Shown here piece by piece: positions 47,596 to 57,003 of a stretch of DNA of 64,000 nucleotides. Each line of letters starts with the position of its first letter. Within the stretch, counting starts at the first letter, position 1. Source of the DNA: Auanema rhodensis (lineage: Eukaryota > Nematoda > Chromadorea > Rhabditida > Rhabditidae); the NCBI GenBank assembly GCA_964057225.1, contig OZ059899.1, positions 11,346,001 to 11,410,000 of the forward strand, read 5' to 3'. Under the pieces are notes generated by a model, which was given only the letters and a program-made list of their open reading frames with translations, did no database searches and was not told where the DNA came from. Position numbers and translations under genes: made by a program.

Positions 47596-50500
47596 GTGGC
47601 ACGAAGATACTCTTCGGCCGTCCCTGCTTTATACCCTTCTGAGTCCAGTGACGACATCGCAGTCGCCAGTCGAACTAGAAGCCGCACTCGACTCCTCAGT
47701 GTTCAGATTGAAGAGCCTGAACAAGAGGTAAAACCCAAAGTCGAGAAAACCTTCATTCCTCGAGAAGGCACGTATTCACCTCCGGACAACACCGAGGAGG
47801 ACCCTGATTTCTATATTCAGGACTACAATATTCAAACTTCAGCTTCAACTCCAAAGGTACACTCTTTTAAAAGTAATAAAAAGATTCAAAAAATTCAAAA
47901 ACCAAAACAAATAACCTCTAATACTTCACCAGCCACTCCCCACCTAAACTTATCAACTTTATCAGTTAATACTGATAACGATCTTGCATCTTCTTTTGAA
48001 CTAACTCTAACACCGCAGGCATTTTCCACTCCGATAGAAAACTCACAACTTAATAAAACCTCATCTCTCACTATTCGCAAATCACCCTTATCAGTTATCA
48101 CTGATAAGCTTGATTCGAAAAAGCTTGATTCTAAAAAGATTAATAAAAGAAAAACTAATACACCGCGTAGGCGCTCAACCTCTAATAATCCCATAGAACC
48201 AAATCAGGAAATTACCGAAGTTTTGCCCTTATCACTAACTACTGATAAGTTCAAAAGTAAGAAATCTTTAACAGCTCGCTTAATAAAAGTTTTGAATTTG
48301 TCTCCAGGGGAGGTAACAACAGAACAAGTTGATAACTCTCTTCACGTATCCTCCAACCCAACCCTTAATAAGTCAGATAGCGCTATACCCAGCTCAAGCG
48401 TTTCAATACATTCGACGCCTCAGGCAACGAGTCGAGTTATCAAACTCCCAGGGAAGCGGTTCTCCTCAGCCGCCCCTACCATTAGTTATCCAACATCTGG
48501 TAACTCGAAAAAGGGAGGTAAGAACTTAACGGCGAGAAGCTCAGGCAGTAAAGGGATTACGTCATCTCGCACATACCCTGAGGATATACCAACCATGACG
48601 GAGACACCACGTCTTCCGGGAGCTGGTAAATCTACCATTGCGCACGCATTAAGCTCACCTTATTGCCCCATATACGACGGAAGTCGTAACTTTAGAGATT
48701 TCGTGGCAAAGTTTAATACCTTTTCTAACGCCTTAGGCTTAGTGATGCCCGAAAGACTAACTATTTTACCATTACTATTGAAAAATGATAGAGCAGAGGA
48801 AGCTTATTTAGAGCTACCTGACAAGGTCAGAACAGCTGGACCTTGGGTTACCCTAATAGAAGAGTTAACATCCAAGCTGTGTCCCGAATACAATCAAGAC
48901 CCTGCCCTTATCACACTTCAAAACAGCACTCAAGGCGATTTATCAATTGATGGTTTTGCACAAACGTTAAGAAACCTCAGCTTAAATGCTTTCTCTAATA
49001 GTGATACTCATAAAGATCACATTCTGAGGTCCACATTTTTGAGAGGCTTGAAAAATACGATACGCCCAGGGGTAATTCGAGCAAAACCCAAAACTTTTGC
49101 TGAGGCTGTTGATAGTGCTCGCTGGGAGGAATCAATTGCAAACCAAGTAGCAGACCCTCAGGCGCTATTGGTTAACGCAATTGAAAGAACTTTCCCCCCG
49201 CGCAGAAACAATGGTGGGAGAGGTATGGCAAGAGGTTATCAATCTTTTAATAATAAAAATTATCAAAATTATAATAATTATAACAATTATCATCCAAACT
49301 TTCAAAACAATCAAAATTATCATAAATTTGCAAAAAATCAAAAAGGCTGGAATTTCCAAAACCCATTTGCTAGGAACCGCAATTTTGGTGACCGCGGTCG
49401 AAATTATCAAAATCAAAATCAAAATGGGTATCAAAGAAGCCATAATGCATCACAAAATCAAGAAATGAGCAATAATAGACAGAGAAATAACAGTACCTTT
49501 AGGGGAAATAACAACAATAGAGGCAGAGGTAGAGGCTCAAGAGTCAATAATTTGACTCTGATATCTCCTTTGACTTTAGCCGTAGCTTTATCAGTAATCT
49601 TATCACTGGTTACAACAGCTGAAGCATACCAGCTATGTACTAAAGCTACTGGAGGAGCCCTTCTCCGTCCCCCATCTCTCCGAAAATGCTTATTACCACC
49701 AATAAAGCATATCTTACGAACAAAAGTTCATCTTTATACAAGGAATCAAACGGCACATGAATGGGATGCATGGAGATGCTCCAAAGAAATTCATAAAATG
49801 TGTATCAGAGACCTTTTGTTCCTTAGAGATACCAATACAACGATAGCGAGAATTGAAAAGATACCAGCTGCAGAATGCAGACTGGCAGTGAGAGATAGAA
49901 GATGGAATTGGAGTGAATTAAAGAAGATCGACAGCATAACATATGCAACTGACGAGCCTTCCTTCTCGCCAGGCCGATCTTTTAATAATGAACTATGTGA
50001 AGAGAAAGCCAGATTGGTTATCGAAAGAGGGGTTATGACACGGATGCCAGATGAAACTATAATCTCCAATTTAATACTAAATACTGAAGGATGCTTAGCG
50101 CATCATGGAGAATGTGCATCAGATACCTCAATCATCATATGGGAGAAACAGCCTTATGAATATCGATGCAACTATATCGACATGAGTGAATATGATGCGA
50201 TAATTGGAGACGGCATTATTCTGTTACCAACCACTCAATCAGCCCTTGTAATCGATCAAAAAGAGATGCCGAAGCAAATATCTTCTTGTTTTAAACAGCC
50301 AATCTTCCACACCACAACTGGCAATTACATTCTCTTACCACAGTACCCAAATGACACCAATATCCATGTTTTAATAGAGAGAGAATATAAGAAACTTCCG
50401 GCGAAAAGAAATAAAAGAGCAATTGCGGAATGCACGGTTGAATTAAACAAGGAGTGGATACAAAAACAGGAAGATTTTGAAACTTTAATATTAAATATTT

Positions 50501-53500
50501 GTCCTTATCCTTTCTTACGACCGGTGATGAGTAATCCTGGTATTTATCAGATAATACCGCTTATAAAGGCCAGACGAGCTGTCAACCCTTCATATTCAAT
50601 TATTGATTGGGTTTCAGCACATCCCGAGAAGTTTTATTTCTTCTTAAGAAGTCCCGTATCTGATAAATCCATACAACGTTTCCTTCAAACATACGAAATA
50701 CACGACCCTGAGGAAGCAATACTTTATTTTCTTGCGCAAAAGGAACTGGCAGCAACCACTCGCGGCGCTATACGGTATTTAACCTCAAAACAATTATTAG
50801 AACAGATAGGTGACAGATTAACAGCACACGAATTTGACGAAAAACTACTAGAAAAGGACGGATCCTACCGCGAAAGAGCCGAAAGCATAGCGATGGAGCT
50901 AGCTTATACACCGGTAATATTTGAAAACAATCTGTCGGTACCATCAAGGCAAGAGGTTTTAAAATCCTTTGTGAACATGCCGCCTATCCGACCAACTTTA
51001 ACAACTGACAATGCTGATGAGCGTATAGTACTTAGAAATACACTTTACTTATACCATAACTTGATGACATTGCGAGTAATAAGGCCAAATAAAACAGCAG
51101 CAGCCGTAGATGATGAAAAGTTCCGACAATTAACAATCAATGTGCCAGATACCAACAAACTATATCGAGATAAAGATTCTAACTACGGTATATCGATGGG
51201 CCCCCACCCTCGCATTCAAACCCCAAGCGCGGATACACGCCAGCTACTTATAAAAACATTTTTACCACTGTTAGAGGATATTGAAACACCGCCTTATCTG
51301 ACTAGAAGACTGTCATTAACGACAACAACGGACAAACCCGCTTCACTAGTTCAGGAGACAACTATAAGCTATACGACTCGGATTCCGACGACAACCATAG
51401 TTGACACGACAACAGCCGTGATAACTACGACTCTCTCGCCAACAACATTAGCAACAGTCACTGACACGGCGTCACGAACCTTAAGGAAACAAAGAACATC
51501 ATCTCCACCCGTAGAAACCAGAGAAATTCAGGCTCAGGCAACGTATACAGCGTCAAAAGTGAACAACGAAATACAATTCAACCTCAACGTATCTCGCAGA
51601 ATAGCTCAAGATCATCTACAATATACAACAACACTCATACAAGAAGAGCTACAGAAACGTTTTATGGAATCTTATGAATCCATATGTGAGATTCAAAATA
51701 GATACCTCGAGCTATGGCGTTCTATTTTACACATAGAACCCACAATAGCAATGAGGACTATTTTAGGAAGAGAGGATATTGCAGCCCGTTTCGTAGGCAG
51801 CGATATAGTTCATGTTCATATATGCTTACCTCTTCAACCTAAAGCTGTTTATCATAATCATAAGATTAATGATACATGCTATTTGGAAACACCAGTAATA
51901 ACAGAAGATGAGAGATTATATTTTGCTGCTCCAGGATCAAGAGACTTATTAACACATGGAAAAGAGATAGATTGCGAACATGTACCAACAGATGTGTACT
52001 ATCAAAATGGAGAATGGATAAATATAAATGGATCGGTTGAAGTAAAACCAATATCACTCTTTGATAAAGCGCAATACCACCAATTAACACCTTTAAAGTT
52101 CACAGGCGCTAACTTATACACCAATTTATCATTGAGAGTTTACTCAATGTCAACAGCTATTGCATATGGAGCAAGTTTAGCATCCATACGACAGAACCAT
52201 GTTTTACATACTATTCACAACGATCCAAAAATTACGTCCGCCTTTAATCTTTTGAAAAAGGGCAGTGACTATATCTCTAAAGCAGCTGAGTTCACAACTT
52301 CCGCCTGGATTAGCGTAAAGCAATTTCTAATAGGATCAATTGAGAGAACACTCATCTTCATAGGATCAATGGTTACGATTGCCGCAGTATTAATAATTCT
52401 TTTCGTTGTTGCTAAATTTTGGTTCTTCAGAGCCACTCCACTAACCGTAATGCATGTCCACGAAATAGATAATGAGCCCCCAGGCTATGAAGAAACATTG
52501 GAACTTGTAAGCCGCCCAGACCAACAGATGCCAGATAACATCATGAAGCAATACTATCCTGCTTTAGTAACATTTATTCCAATCGCAATACCATTTGTTG
52601 CTTCTATTGCATCAGCGGAAACAAAGTTACCATTAATATATATATCAGTTGAAGATAAACTGATTTTAGCTTTATGGGATTCAGGCTCATCAGTGTCATA
52701 TGTTAGGCTCTCCACCCTCAAATATCTGAACATGGCCGAAAATGTCAAGAAGAGACATTTAGTAGCGATGGCAGCCAACAAGTCCACTTTCACATTTTAT
52801 GGAAAGATAAATCTTGTAATTGAAATTGCCGGCTACGAGATCGAACACACCTTTTTGGTCTCAAACGATCATGACTGTCCTGCTCCCGCTTTAATTGGAC
52901 TAGATTTCATGAAAGCGCTTGACAGCGAAAACATCGACGTCAGCCTTAAACCATCCAAGAAGAGGTTGGAGATTGGAAACAATGCCATCCCATTAATAGG
53001 AAACGAATCTATTAAGCATACGGAGATAACTGTGAATATCATTAATTTAAGAACAAAAACATTAAAGCCTGATGAAGAGGCACCTATCCCAATAAAGACA
53101 GATAAACCACTAGAATCTAACGAAGTGGTTGTCTTAGGGGATAGTGGAAGCGCATTAAAATCATTATATCCAACTGCGTTTCGTGATACCAGTGGAGTAT
53201 ATGTTATGTTCCGTAACAATACCGATGAAACAATAGCTATGGAAGCTAATTCAGTCATCGGACAGGCAATAATTGGAGAAATTCCGGCTTGTGAACCCTT
53301 TAAGCATAAGCCAATTCTCCCATATGTTCCGCCAGAAGCCGATTGGGAGAGTAAACTACCATATTTTCCAAGAGACTTCATAAAAGATCTTGATCTAGAG
53401 AATGCTGATCTCACGAAAGAAGAAAAACATGAGCTTACAAAAATAATTGAAAGCCATCGTGAGGCATTTCTTAACGAGGACAGGAAAATAGGCTTATTTA

Positions 53501-56301
53501 AAGGTCCTATAGAGCATACCATACCATTGAGAACAGATATGGATATGCCAAAGCCGAGAATAACACGTATTCCCTTAGGAAAACAGGAAGAAATTGAAAA
53601 ACAAGTCAAAGAAATGCTTGAGCAAGGCATAATAGAGCCTTCTACATCTCTATTTAATAGCCCTGTAGTACTAGTTAAGAAGAAAGATGACACGTATAGG
53701 TTTGTGACAGATTTTCGAGCTTTAAATAATGTCACACGCAAGCAAACTTATGTCATTCCAAGCATTTCTGACATAGTTGATTTGGCAGCAGGCGCCCAAT
53801 TTTTCTCAAACTTCGATTTAGTGTCAGGATTTTTTCAAATATCCTTGAGAAAATCAGATCGACCACTAACAGCATTTACGACCACATCCGGCACATACCA
53901 GTACAAACGGATGCCGATGGGCCTTTGTGGAGCCCCTCATACCTTTCAAACAGCAGTAAGGTATTTGCAAAGTAAATGTTCTTGTAAACTATTTGTTTAT
54001 TTGGACGATCTATTAGTTATATCTGATACAAGAGAACAACATCTCAAAGATATCGATGATTTACTGCAAGCAGTAGAAGAATTGGGAATGAAGATAAAGC
54101 TTAAGAAATGCGCTTTTGCTCAACCAGAAGTGAAATTTCTAGGACTTATTGTAGGACGTCAAGGTATAAAACCTGACCCTCAAAAAGTCGCCGCCATACA
54201 AGATTATCCGGCACCAAAGAATGCAACAGGTGTACGAGCATTCTTGGGAATGGTTGGATTCTTTCGCAAATTCATGAAAGATTTTGCACGTATCGCAAGC
54301 CCTTTATACGATCTGACAAAGGCAGATACTGAATTCAAATGGGAAAACAAACATCAAGAAGCTTTAGACCTCCTTAAAAGAAGTTTAATACAGGCACCCG
54401 TTTTAAGCCCACCTAAATCGGACCGCTTGTTTATAGTTGAAAGCGACGGTAGTAACATCGCCATAGGTGCTGTATTATTACAACCGGAAGATCCAAAACA
54501 ACCTCTGAAAAATCTACACCCTATCGCATTTGCAAGCAGAAAACTAGTTAAAGCCGAACGTAACTACGCACCAATCGAGATAGAAGCATTAGGCCTTGTA
54601 TATGCATTAAATCAATTCCGTACATACATTCTTGGAACTCATACTATATGTATTACGGACCATCGACCTCTTACCAGCTTAATGACACGCAGAGACTTAT
54701 TTGGTCGTCTTGCGAAGTTCCAGCTGGTCATCCAAGAATATGATATTGAAATAAAATATCGCGCAGGCCAATTAAATAAAGTATGCGATGCTCTATCTCG
54801 ATATATAGGTGAAGAAGCTAACGATGCTAAGCCGGAAACAAAGAAGAAGAAAATGGAAGAAATTCACATTAACGCCATAAATACACCAACAATAAAGGAA
54901 ATTCAACTAAGCACCCCTTGGATTAAACGGACGATAGCGGAGATTGAATATAGAGCACAAAAGAACATGACAGCTAATGACAGATATTGTGTCATAAATG
55001 ACTTGCTCTATACAAAACCAACAGACAAAAAGCCACAACCCGCTATCGTAATACCACAAGAACACCCCATAATTGAGGAAATAATCAAAGTTTTTCATGA
55101 GGATCCTACAATTGCAGCACATCAAGGAATTATTAAAACAAAAGAAGCAATTCTAAGAAGATTCTATTGGACAAATATGCAGAACGACATTACTAAATTC
55201 ATCAAGAACTGCATTAAATGTGCTCAAAGAAAAAAAGATCCACATTCCATGACGGTACAACCAATAGGTCATTTTGAGATACCAAGCAAGCCATTTGAAC
55301 GAGTCCACATGGACGTAATGGGACCATTTCCCCCTTCAAAAAGAAACTGTACCTACGTCATTACCATGCAAGACGCATTTACAAAATGGTCAACAACAAT
55401 TGCTGTACCACAAATAACAACGGAAATCACAATTGACCGATTTCTAAGACATTTCGTTTACATTTTTGGACCACCCCATCGCTTGATCACCGATAGAGGT
55501 TCGAACTTTGTATCCAAAAAGTTCGAAGAAATGTGTACTAAACTTGGAATCAAACATGAACCAACACTACCACACCAAAAGAACTCAAATGGACAAGTGG
55601 AAAGACTTCACAGAACCCTCGAAGAAGGATTAACCCACTACTTAAAAGAGGACCTTAGTGACTGGGATACTGTATTACCAAAAATCACTTTTGCTATTAA
55701 CAATATTCAGCACGCGACTACAGGGATTGCGCCTTACATTGCATTATTCGGTAAAGAATGCAGAATGTCAATGGACGCTGAATTACCAGAAACGATCACC
55801 AAAATTCAAGAAATTTCTGAAGAATTACTCCAAAGAAGACCAGATATGGACAAGAGAGACGAAATAATAAAGAACCGCATAGCTAAAAATCAAGAAAATG
55901 CGAAAAAGAAGAAAGATAGAACGCAAAGAGCACACCATAGAGACATTCAACCGGGCGACATGGTGATGACGACTATAAAATCACACCAAATCGGCCAAAA
56001 GCTTCGGAAAAGCTATGATGGACCATACGAAGTCATCAACGTAGAAGGATCAAAAGTTCAAATCAGAAATTCATCAGGAAAATTACAAGATATCCACAAA
56101 GATAACTTGAAAATCTTCTCTCCTGCTTCACAAAACATCTCTTACAACACTCGCGCAAGATTTCTAGAAAGTCAAGCAGAAGAAGATAGCGACATCGAAA
56201 TAATAGAAGTGATCAACAGGAACAACAAGGATAGCATAGATACAGAGCCAGAAGATGAAAATGAAGACGAAATATGGCTTCCGAGGAATGAAGAAGAATA
56301 A
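47596..56301 (+). CDS. Gag-envelope-protease-RT-RNase H-integrase polyprotein
   Basis: 2,901 codons. The listed start is GTG; the true start may lie upstream (frame open from 47515) or in another exon. Domains: disordered N-terminus 1-335; LPGAGKST near 341; capsid 358-520; Arg/Gly/Asn-rich nucleic-acid-binding region 535-650 without a CCHC knuckle; signal-like segment 655-677; envelope ectodomain 678-1585 with RNKR 938-941, Thr-rich 1239-1296 and RKQR 1297-1300; membrane anchor 1586-1611; PPGY 1628-1631; hydrophobic stretch 1656-1673; aspartic protease DSGSS 1695-1699; RT with YLDD 2135-2138; RNase H with D2284 and D2355; integrase zinc finger H2501, H2508, C2539, C2542 and catalytic D2573, D2633, E2669 (35 residues between the last two); GPY module 2809-2811; acidic tail. 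The topology is consistent, with Gag and Pol cytosolic and the ectodomain lumenal. All catalytic residues expected for the family are present. Frame-sharing of the envelope with Pol is the unusual feature. Confidence 0.92.
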   Translation: MARRYSSAVPALYPSESSDDIAVASRTRSRTRLLSVQIEEPEQEVKPKVEKTFIPREGTYSPPDNTEEDPDFYIQDYNIQTSASTPKVHSFKSNKKIQKIQKPKQITSNTSPATPHLNLSTLSVNTDNDLASSFELTLTPQAFSTPIENSQLNKTSSLTIRKSPLSVITDKLDSKKLDSKKINKRKTNTPRRRSTSNNPIEPNQEITEVLPLSLTTDKFKSKKSLTARLIKVLNLSPGEVTTEQVDNSLHVSSNPTLNKSDSAIPSSSVSIHSTPQATSRVIKLPGKRFSSAAPTISYPTSGNSKKGGKNLTARSSGSKGITSSRTYPEDIPTMTETPRLPGAGKSTIAHALSSPYCPIYDGSRNFRDFVAKFNTFSNALGLVMPERLTILPLLLKNDRAEEAYLELPDKVRTAGPWVTLIEELTSKLCPEYNQDPALITLQNSTQGDLSIDGFAQTLRNLSLNAFSNSDTHKDHILRSTFLRGLKNTIRPGVIRAKPKTFAEAVDSARWEESIANQVADPQALLVNAIERTFPPRRNNGGRGMARGYQSFNNKNYQNYNNYNNYHPNFQNNQNYHKFAKNQKGWNFQNPFARNRNFGDRGRNYQNQNQNGYQRSHNASQNQEMSNNRQRNNSTFRGNNNNRGRGRGSRVNNLTLISPLTLAVALSVILSLVTTAEAYQLCTKATGGALLRPPSLRKCLLPPIKHILRTKVHLYTRNQTAHEWDAWRCSKEIHKMCIRDLLFLRDTNTTIARIEKIPAAECRLAVRDRRWNWSELKKIDSITYATDEPSFSPGRSFNNELCEEKARLVIERGVMTRMPDETIISNLILNTEGCLAHHGECASDTSIIIWEKQPYEYRCNYIDMSEYDAIIGDGIILLPTTQSALVIDQKEMPKQISSCFKQPIFHTTTGNYILLPQYPNDTNIHVLIEREYKKLPAKRNKRAIAECTVELNKEWIQKQEDFETLILNICPYPFLRPVMSNPGIYQIIPLIKARRAVNPSYSIIDWVSAHPEKFYFFLRSPVSDKSIQRFLQTYEIHDPEEAILYFLAQKELAATTRGAIRYLTSKQLLEQIGDRLTAHEFDEKLLEKDGSYRERAESIAMELAYTPVIFENNLSVPSRQEVLKSFVNMPPIRPTLTTDNADERIVLRNTLYLYHNLMTLRVIRPNKTAAAVDDEKFRQLTINVPDTNKLYRDKDSNYGISMGPHPRIQTPSADTRQLLIKTFLPLLEDIETPPYLTRRLSLTTTTDKPASLVQETTISYTTRIPTTTIVDTTTAVITTTLSPTTLATVTDTASRTLRKQRTSSPPVETREIQAQATYTASKVNNEIQFNLNVSRRIAQDHLQYTTTLIQEELQKRFMESYESICEIQNRYLELWRSILHIEPTIAMRTILGREDIAARFVGSDIVHVHICLPLQPKAVYHNHKINDTCYLETPVITEDERLYFAAPGSRDLLTHGKEIDCEHVPTDVYYQNGEWININGSVEVKPISLFDKAQYHQLTPLKFTGANLYTNLSLRVYSMSTAIAYGASLASIRQNHVLHTIHNDPKITSAFNLLKKGSDYISKAAEFTTSAWISVKQFLIGSIERTLIFIGSMVTIAAVLIILFVVAKFWFFRATPLTVMHVHEIDNEPPGYEETLELVSRPDQQMPDNIMKQYYPALVTFIPIAIPFVASIASAETKLPLIYISVEDKLILALWDSGSSVSYVRLSTLKYLNMAENVKKRHLVAMAANKSTFTFYGKINLVIEIAGYEIEHTFLVSNDHDCPAPALIGLDFMKALDSENIDVSLKPSKKRLEIGNNAIPLIGNESIKHTEITVNIINLRTKTLKPDEEAPIPIKTDKPLESNEVVVLGDSGSALKSLYPTAFRDTSGVYVMFRNNTDETIAMEANSVIGQAIIGEIPACEPFKHKPILPYVPPEADWESKLPYFPRDFIKDLDLENADLTKEEKHELTKIIESHREAFLNEDRKIGLFKGPIEHTIPLRTDMDMPKPRITRIPLGKQEEIEKQVKEMLEQGIIEPSTSLFNSPVVLVKKKDDTYRFVTDFRALNNVTRKQTYVIPSISDIVDLAAGAQFFSNFDLVSGFFQISLRKSDRPLTAFTTTSGTYQYKRMPMGLCGAPHTFQTAVRYLQSKCSCKLFVYLDDLLVISDTREQHLKDIDDLLQAVEELGMKIKLKKCAFAQPEVKFLGLIVGRQGIKPDPQKVAAIQDYPAPKNATGVRAFLGMVGFFRKFMKDFARIASPLYDLTKADTEFKWENKHQEALDLLKRSLIQAPVLSPPKSDRLFIVESDGSNIAIGAVLLQPEDPKQPLKNLHPIAFASRKLVKAERNYAPIEIEALGLVYALNQFRTYILGTHTICITDHRPLTSLMTRRDLFGRLAKFQLVIQEYDIEIKYRAGQLNKVCDALSRYIGEEANDAKPETKKKKMEEIHINAINTPTIKEIQLSTPWIKRTIAEIEYRAQKNMTANDRYCVINDLLYTKPTDKKPQPAIVIPQEHPIIEEIIKVFHEDPTIAAHQGIIKTKEAILRRFYWTNMQNDITKFIKNCIKCAQRKKDPHSMTVQPIGHFEIPSKPFERVHMDVMGPFPPSKRNCTYVITMQDAFTKWSTTIAVPQITTEITIDRFLRHFVYIFGPPHRLITDRGSNFVSKKFEEMCTKLGIKHEPTLPHQKNSNGQVERLHRTLEEGLTHYLKEDLSDWDTVLPKITFAINNIQHATTGIAPYIALFGKECRMSMDAELPETITKIQEISEELLQRRPDMDKRDEIIKNRIAKNQENAKKKKDRTQRAHHRDIQPGDMVMTTIKSHQIGQKLRKSYDGPYEVINVEGSKVQIRNSSGKLQDIHKDNLKIFSPASQNISYNTRARFLESQAEEDSDIEIIEVINRNNKDSIDTEPEDENEDEIWLPRNEEE
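47959..47978 (+). promoter_or_regulatory. Inverted GATA-type palindrome 1 within gag
   Basis: TTATCAGT-TAAT-ACTGATAA, two opposed ACTGATAA sites four bases apart. ACTGATAA is the preferred core of nematode intestinal GATA factors. The encoded peptide is LSVNTDN. Confidence 0.35.
48088..48107 (+). promoter_or_regulatory. Inverted GATA-type palindrome 2 within gag
   Basis: TTATCAGT-TATC-ACTGATAA, the same 8-4-8 layout; peptide LSVITDK. Confidence 0.35.
48229..48248 (+). promoter_or_regulatory. Inverted GATA-type palindrome 3 within gag (one mismatch)
   Basis: TTATCACT-AACT-ACTGATAA; only the right half is a perfect ACTGATAA. The peptide is LSLTTDK, so a repeated peptide is the competing explanation. 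Confidence 0.3.
49558..52650 (+). other. Envelope-like glycoprotein region, gB-like class III fusogen candidate
   Basis: Residues 655-1685 of the polyprotein. The core at 1340-1410 has a long amphipathic helix, then C1364, Q1367, W1374, G1391-R1392, AARF 1396-1399, G1401 and C1410. The order and spacing recall the conserved post-cleavage helical region of herpesvirus gB. Cys-containing segments follow (TCYLETP, IDCEHVP), then an amphipathic stretch before the anchor, as in gB-type fusogens. Several N-glycosylation motifs (NQT, NTT, NVS, NDT, NGS, NLS) support lumenal exposure. gB-like envelopes have been reported for the Ascaris element Tas. The family call is from remembered pattern, without a database search. 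Copy X has the same core. Confidence 0.6.
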
Positions 56302-56990
56302 CAACAAGATAATGCTACGTTATTTAAATTATTGTAACAAAATAACGATGAATTAGAAAAAAAAAAAAATTAATGTTAAATAACATTCAAAATAAAAATA
56401 GCATTTAATAGAGATTGAGAAAGGAAAAATAAGGCAAATTCTAAACGAGGAGATGTTATGACTAATGGTTCCAAGTTACCGTAATCCTATGCGGACTAGA
56501 GGACATTTTGACAACCATCCGAGCTCCATGTGCCTCTCCAAATAAGATGAGATAAACACTGGTAGGCGTATCAACCACAATTTCATCTTAAGTGGTAGTC
56601 TCCATTAGTAATCAAGGATTCACTCTGGGAGACATATGGAGACACATTATTAAATCATAATCTCGGTTCAATTTAGAAATGAGTACTTCTTGAGACCATT
56701 AGTCAAAATAATAACATATTCCCATTCATTACTAGCCCCTTATTCTACAATCTCTATTAGGAAATGCTTGAATATTAAGATAATTAATTTATGAAATTAA
56801 TAATATTCTAATTCATCGTCACTTCATATTATATTGAACCCTTCTTATAAATTATTGTAATTTTGTTTGTATACTAACTAAAACTCTATCATACTATAGT
56901 TATTGTGAAGCTAAAACAATTGAACTCTAAAACTCAGTTACATATAAGCCCAAATTTTTGTTTAAAATATCGCGAGGTCGCGACAATCTT
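56302..56990 (+). other. 3' untranslated region of element Z
   Basis: AT-rich, with no gene recognised. A 63-codon minus-strand frame at 57125-56934 crosses into the LTR and is probably chance. Confidence 0.6.
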
Positions 56991-57003
56991 TGAAAAAGGG
57001 CAC
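56991..57003 (+). other. Polypurine tract of element Z
   Basis: TGAAAAAGGGCAC directly before the right LTR; GGCAC is shared with copy X at the same place. Confidence 0.65.

Noticed and set aside
49600..52440. Phlebovirus-type Gc or baculovirus-type F envelope
   Set aside because: I see no match to the patterns I know for those families, while the Cys/Gln/Trp and AARF block fits a gB-like core better. This is by eye only.
52869..53741. Minus-strand 290-codon frame inside the RT region
   Set aside because: It lies wholly antisense to a strongly conserved pol region and has no family likeness; a shadow frame.
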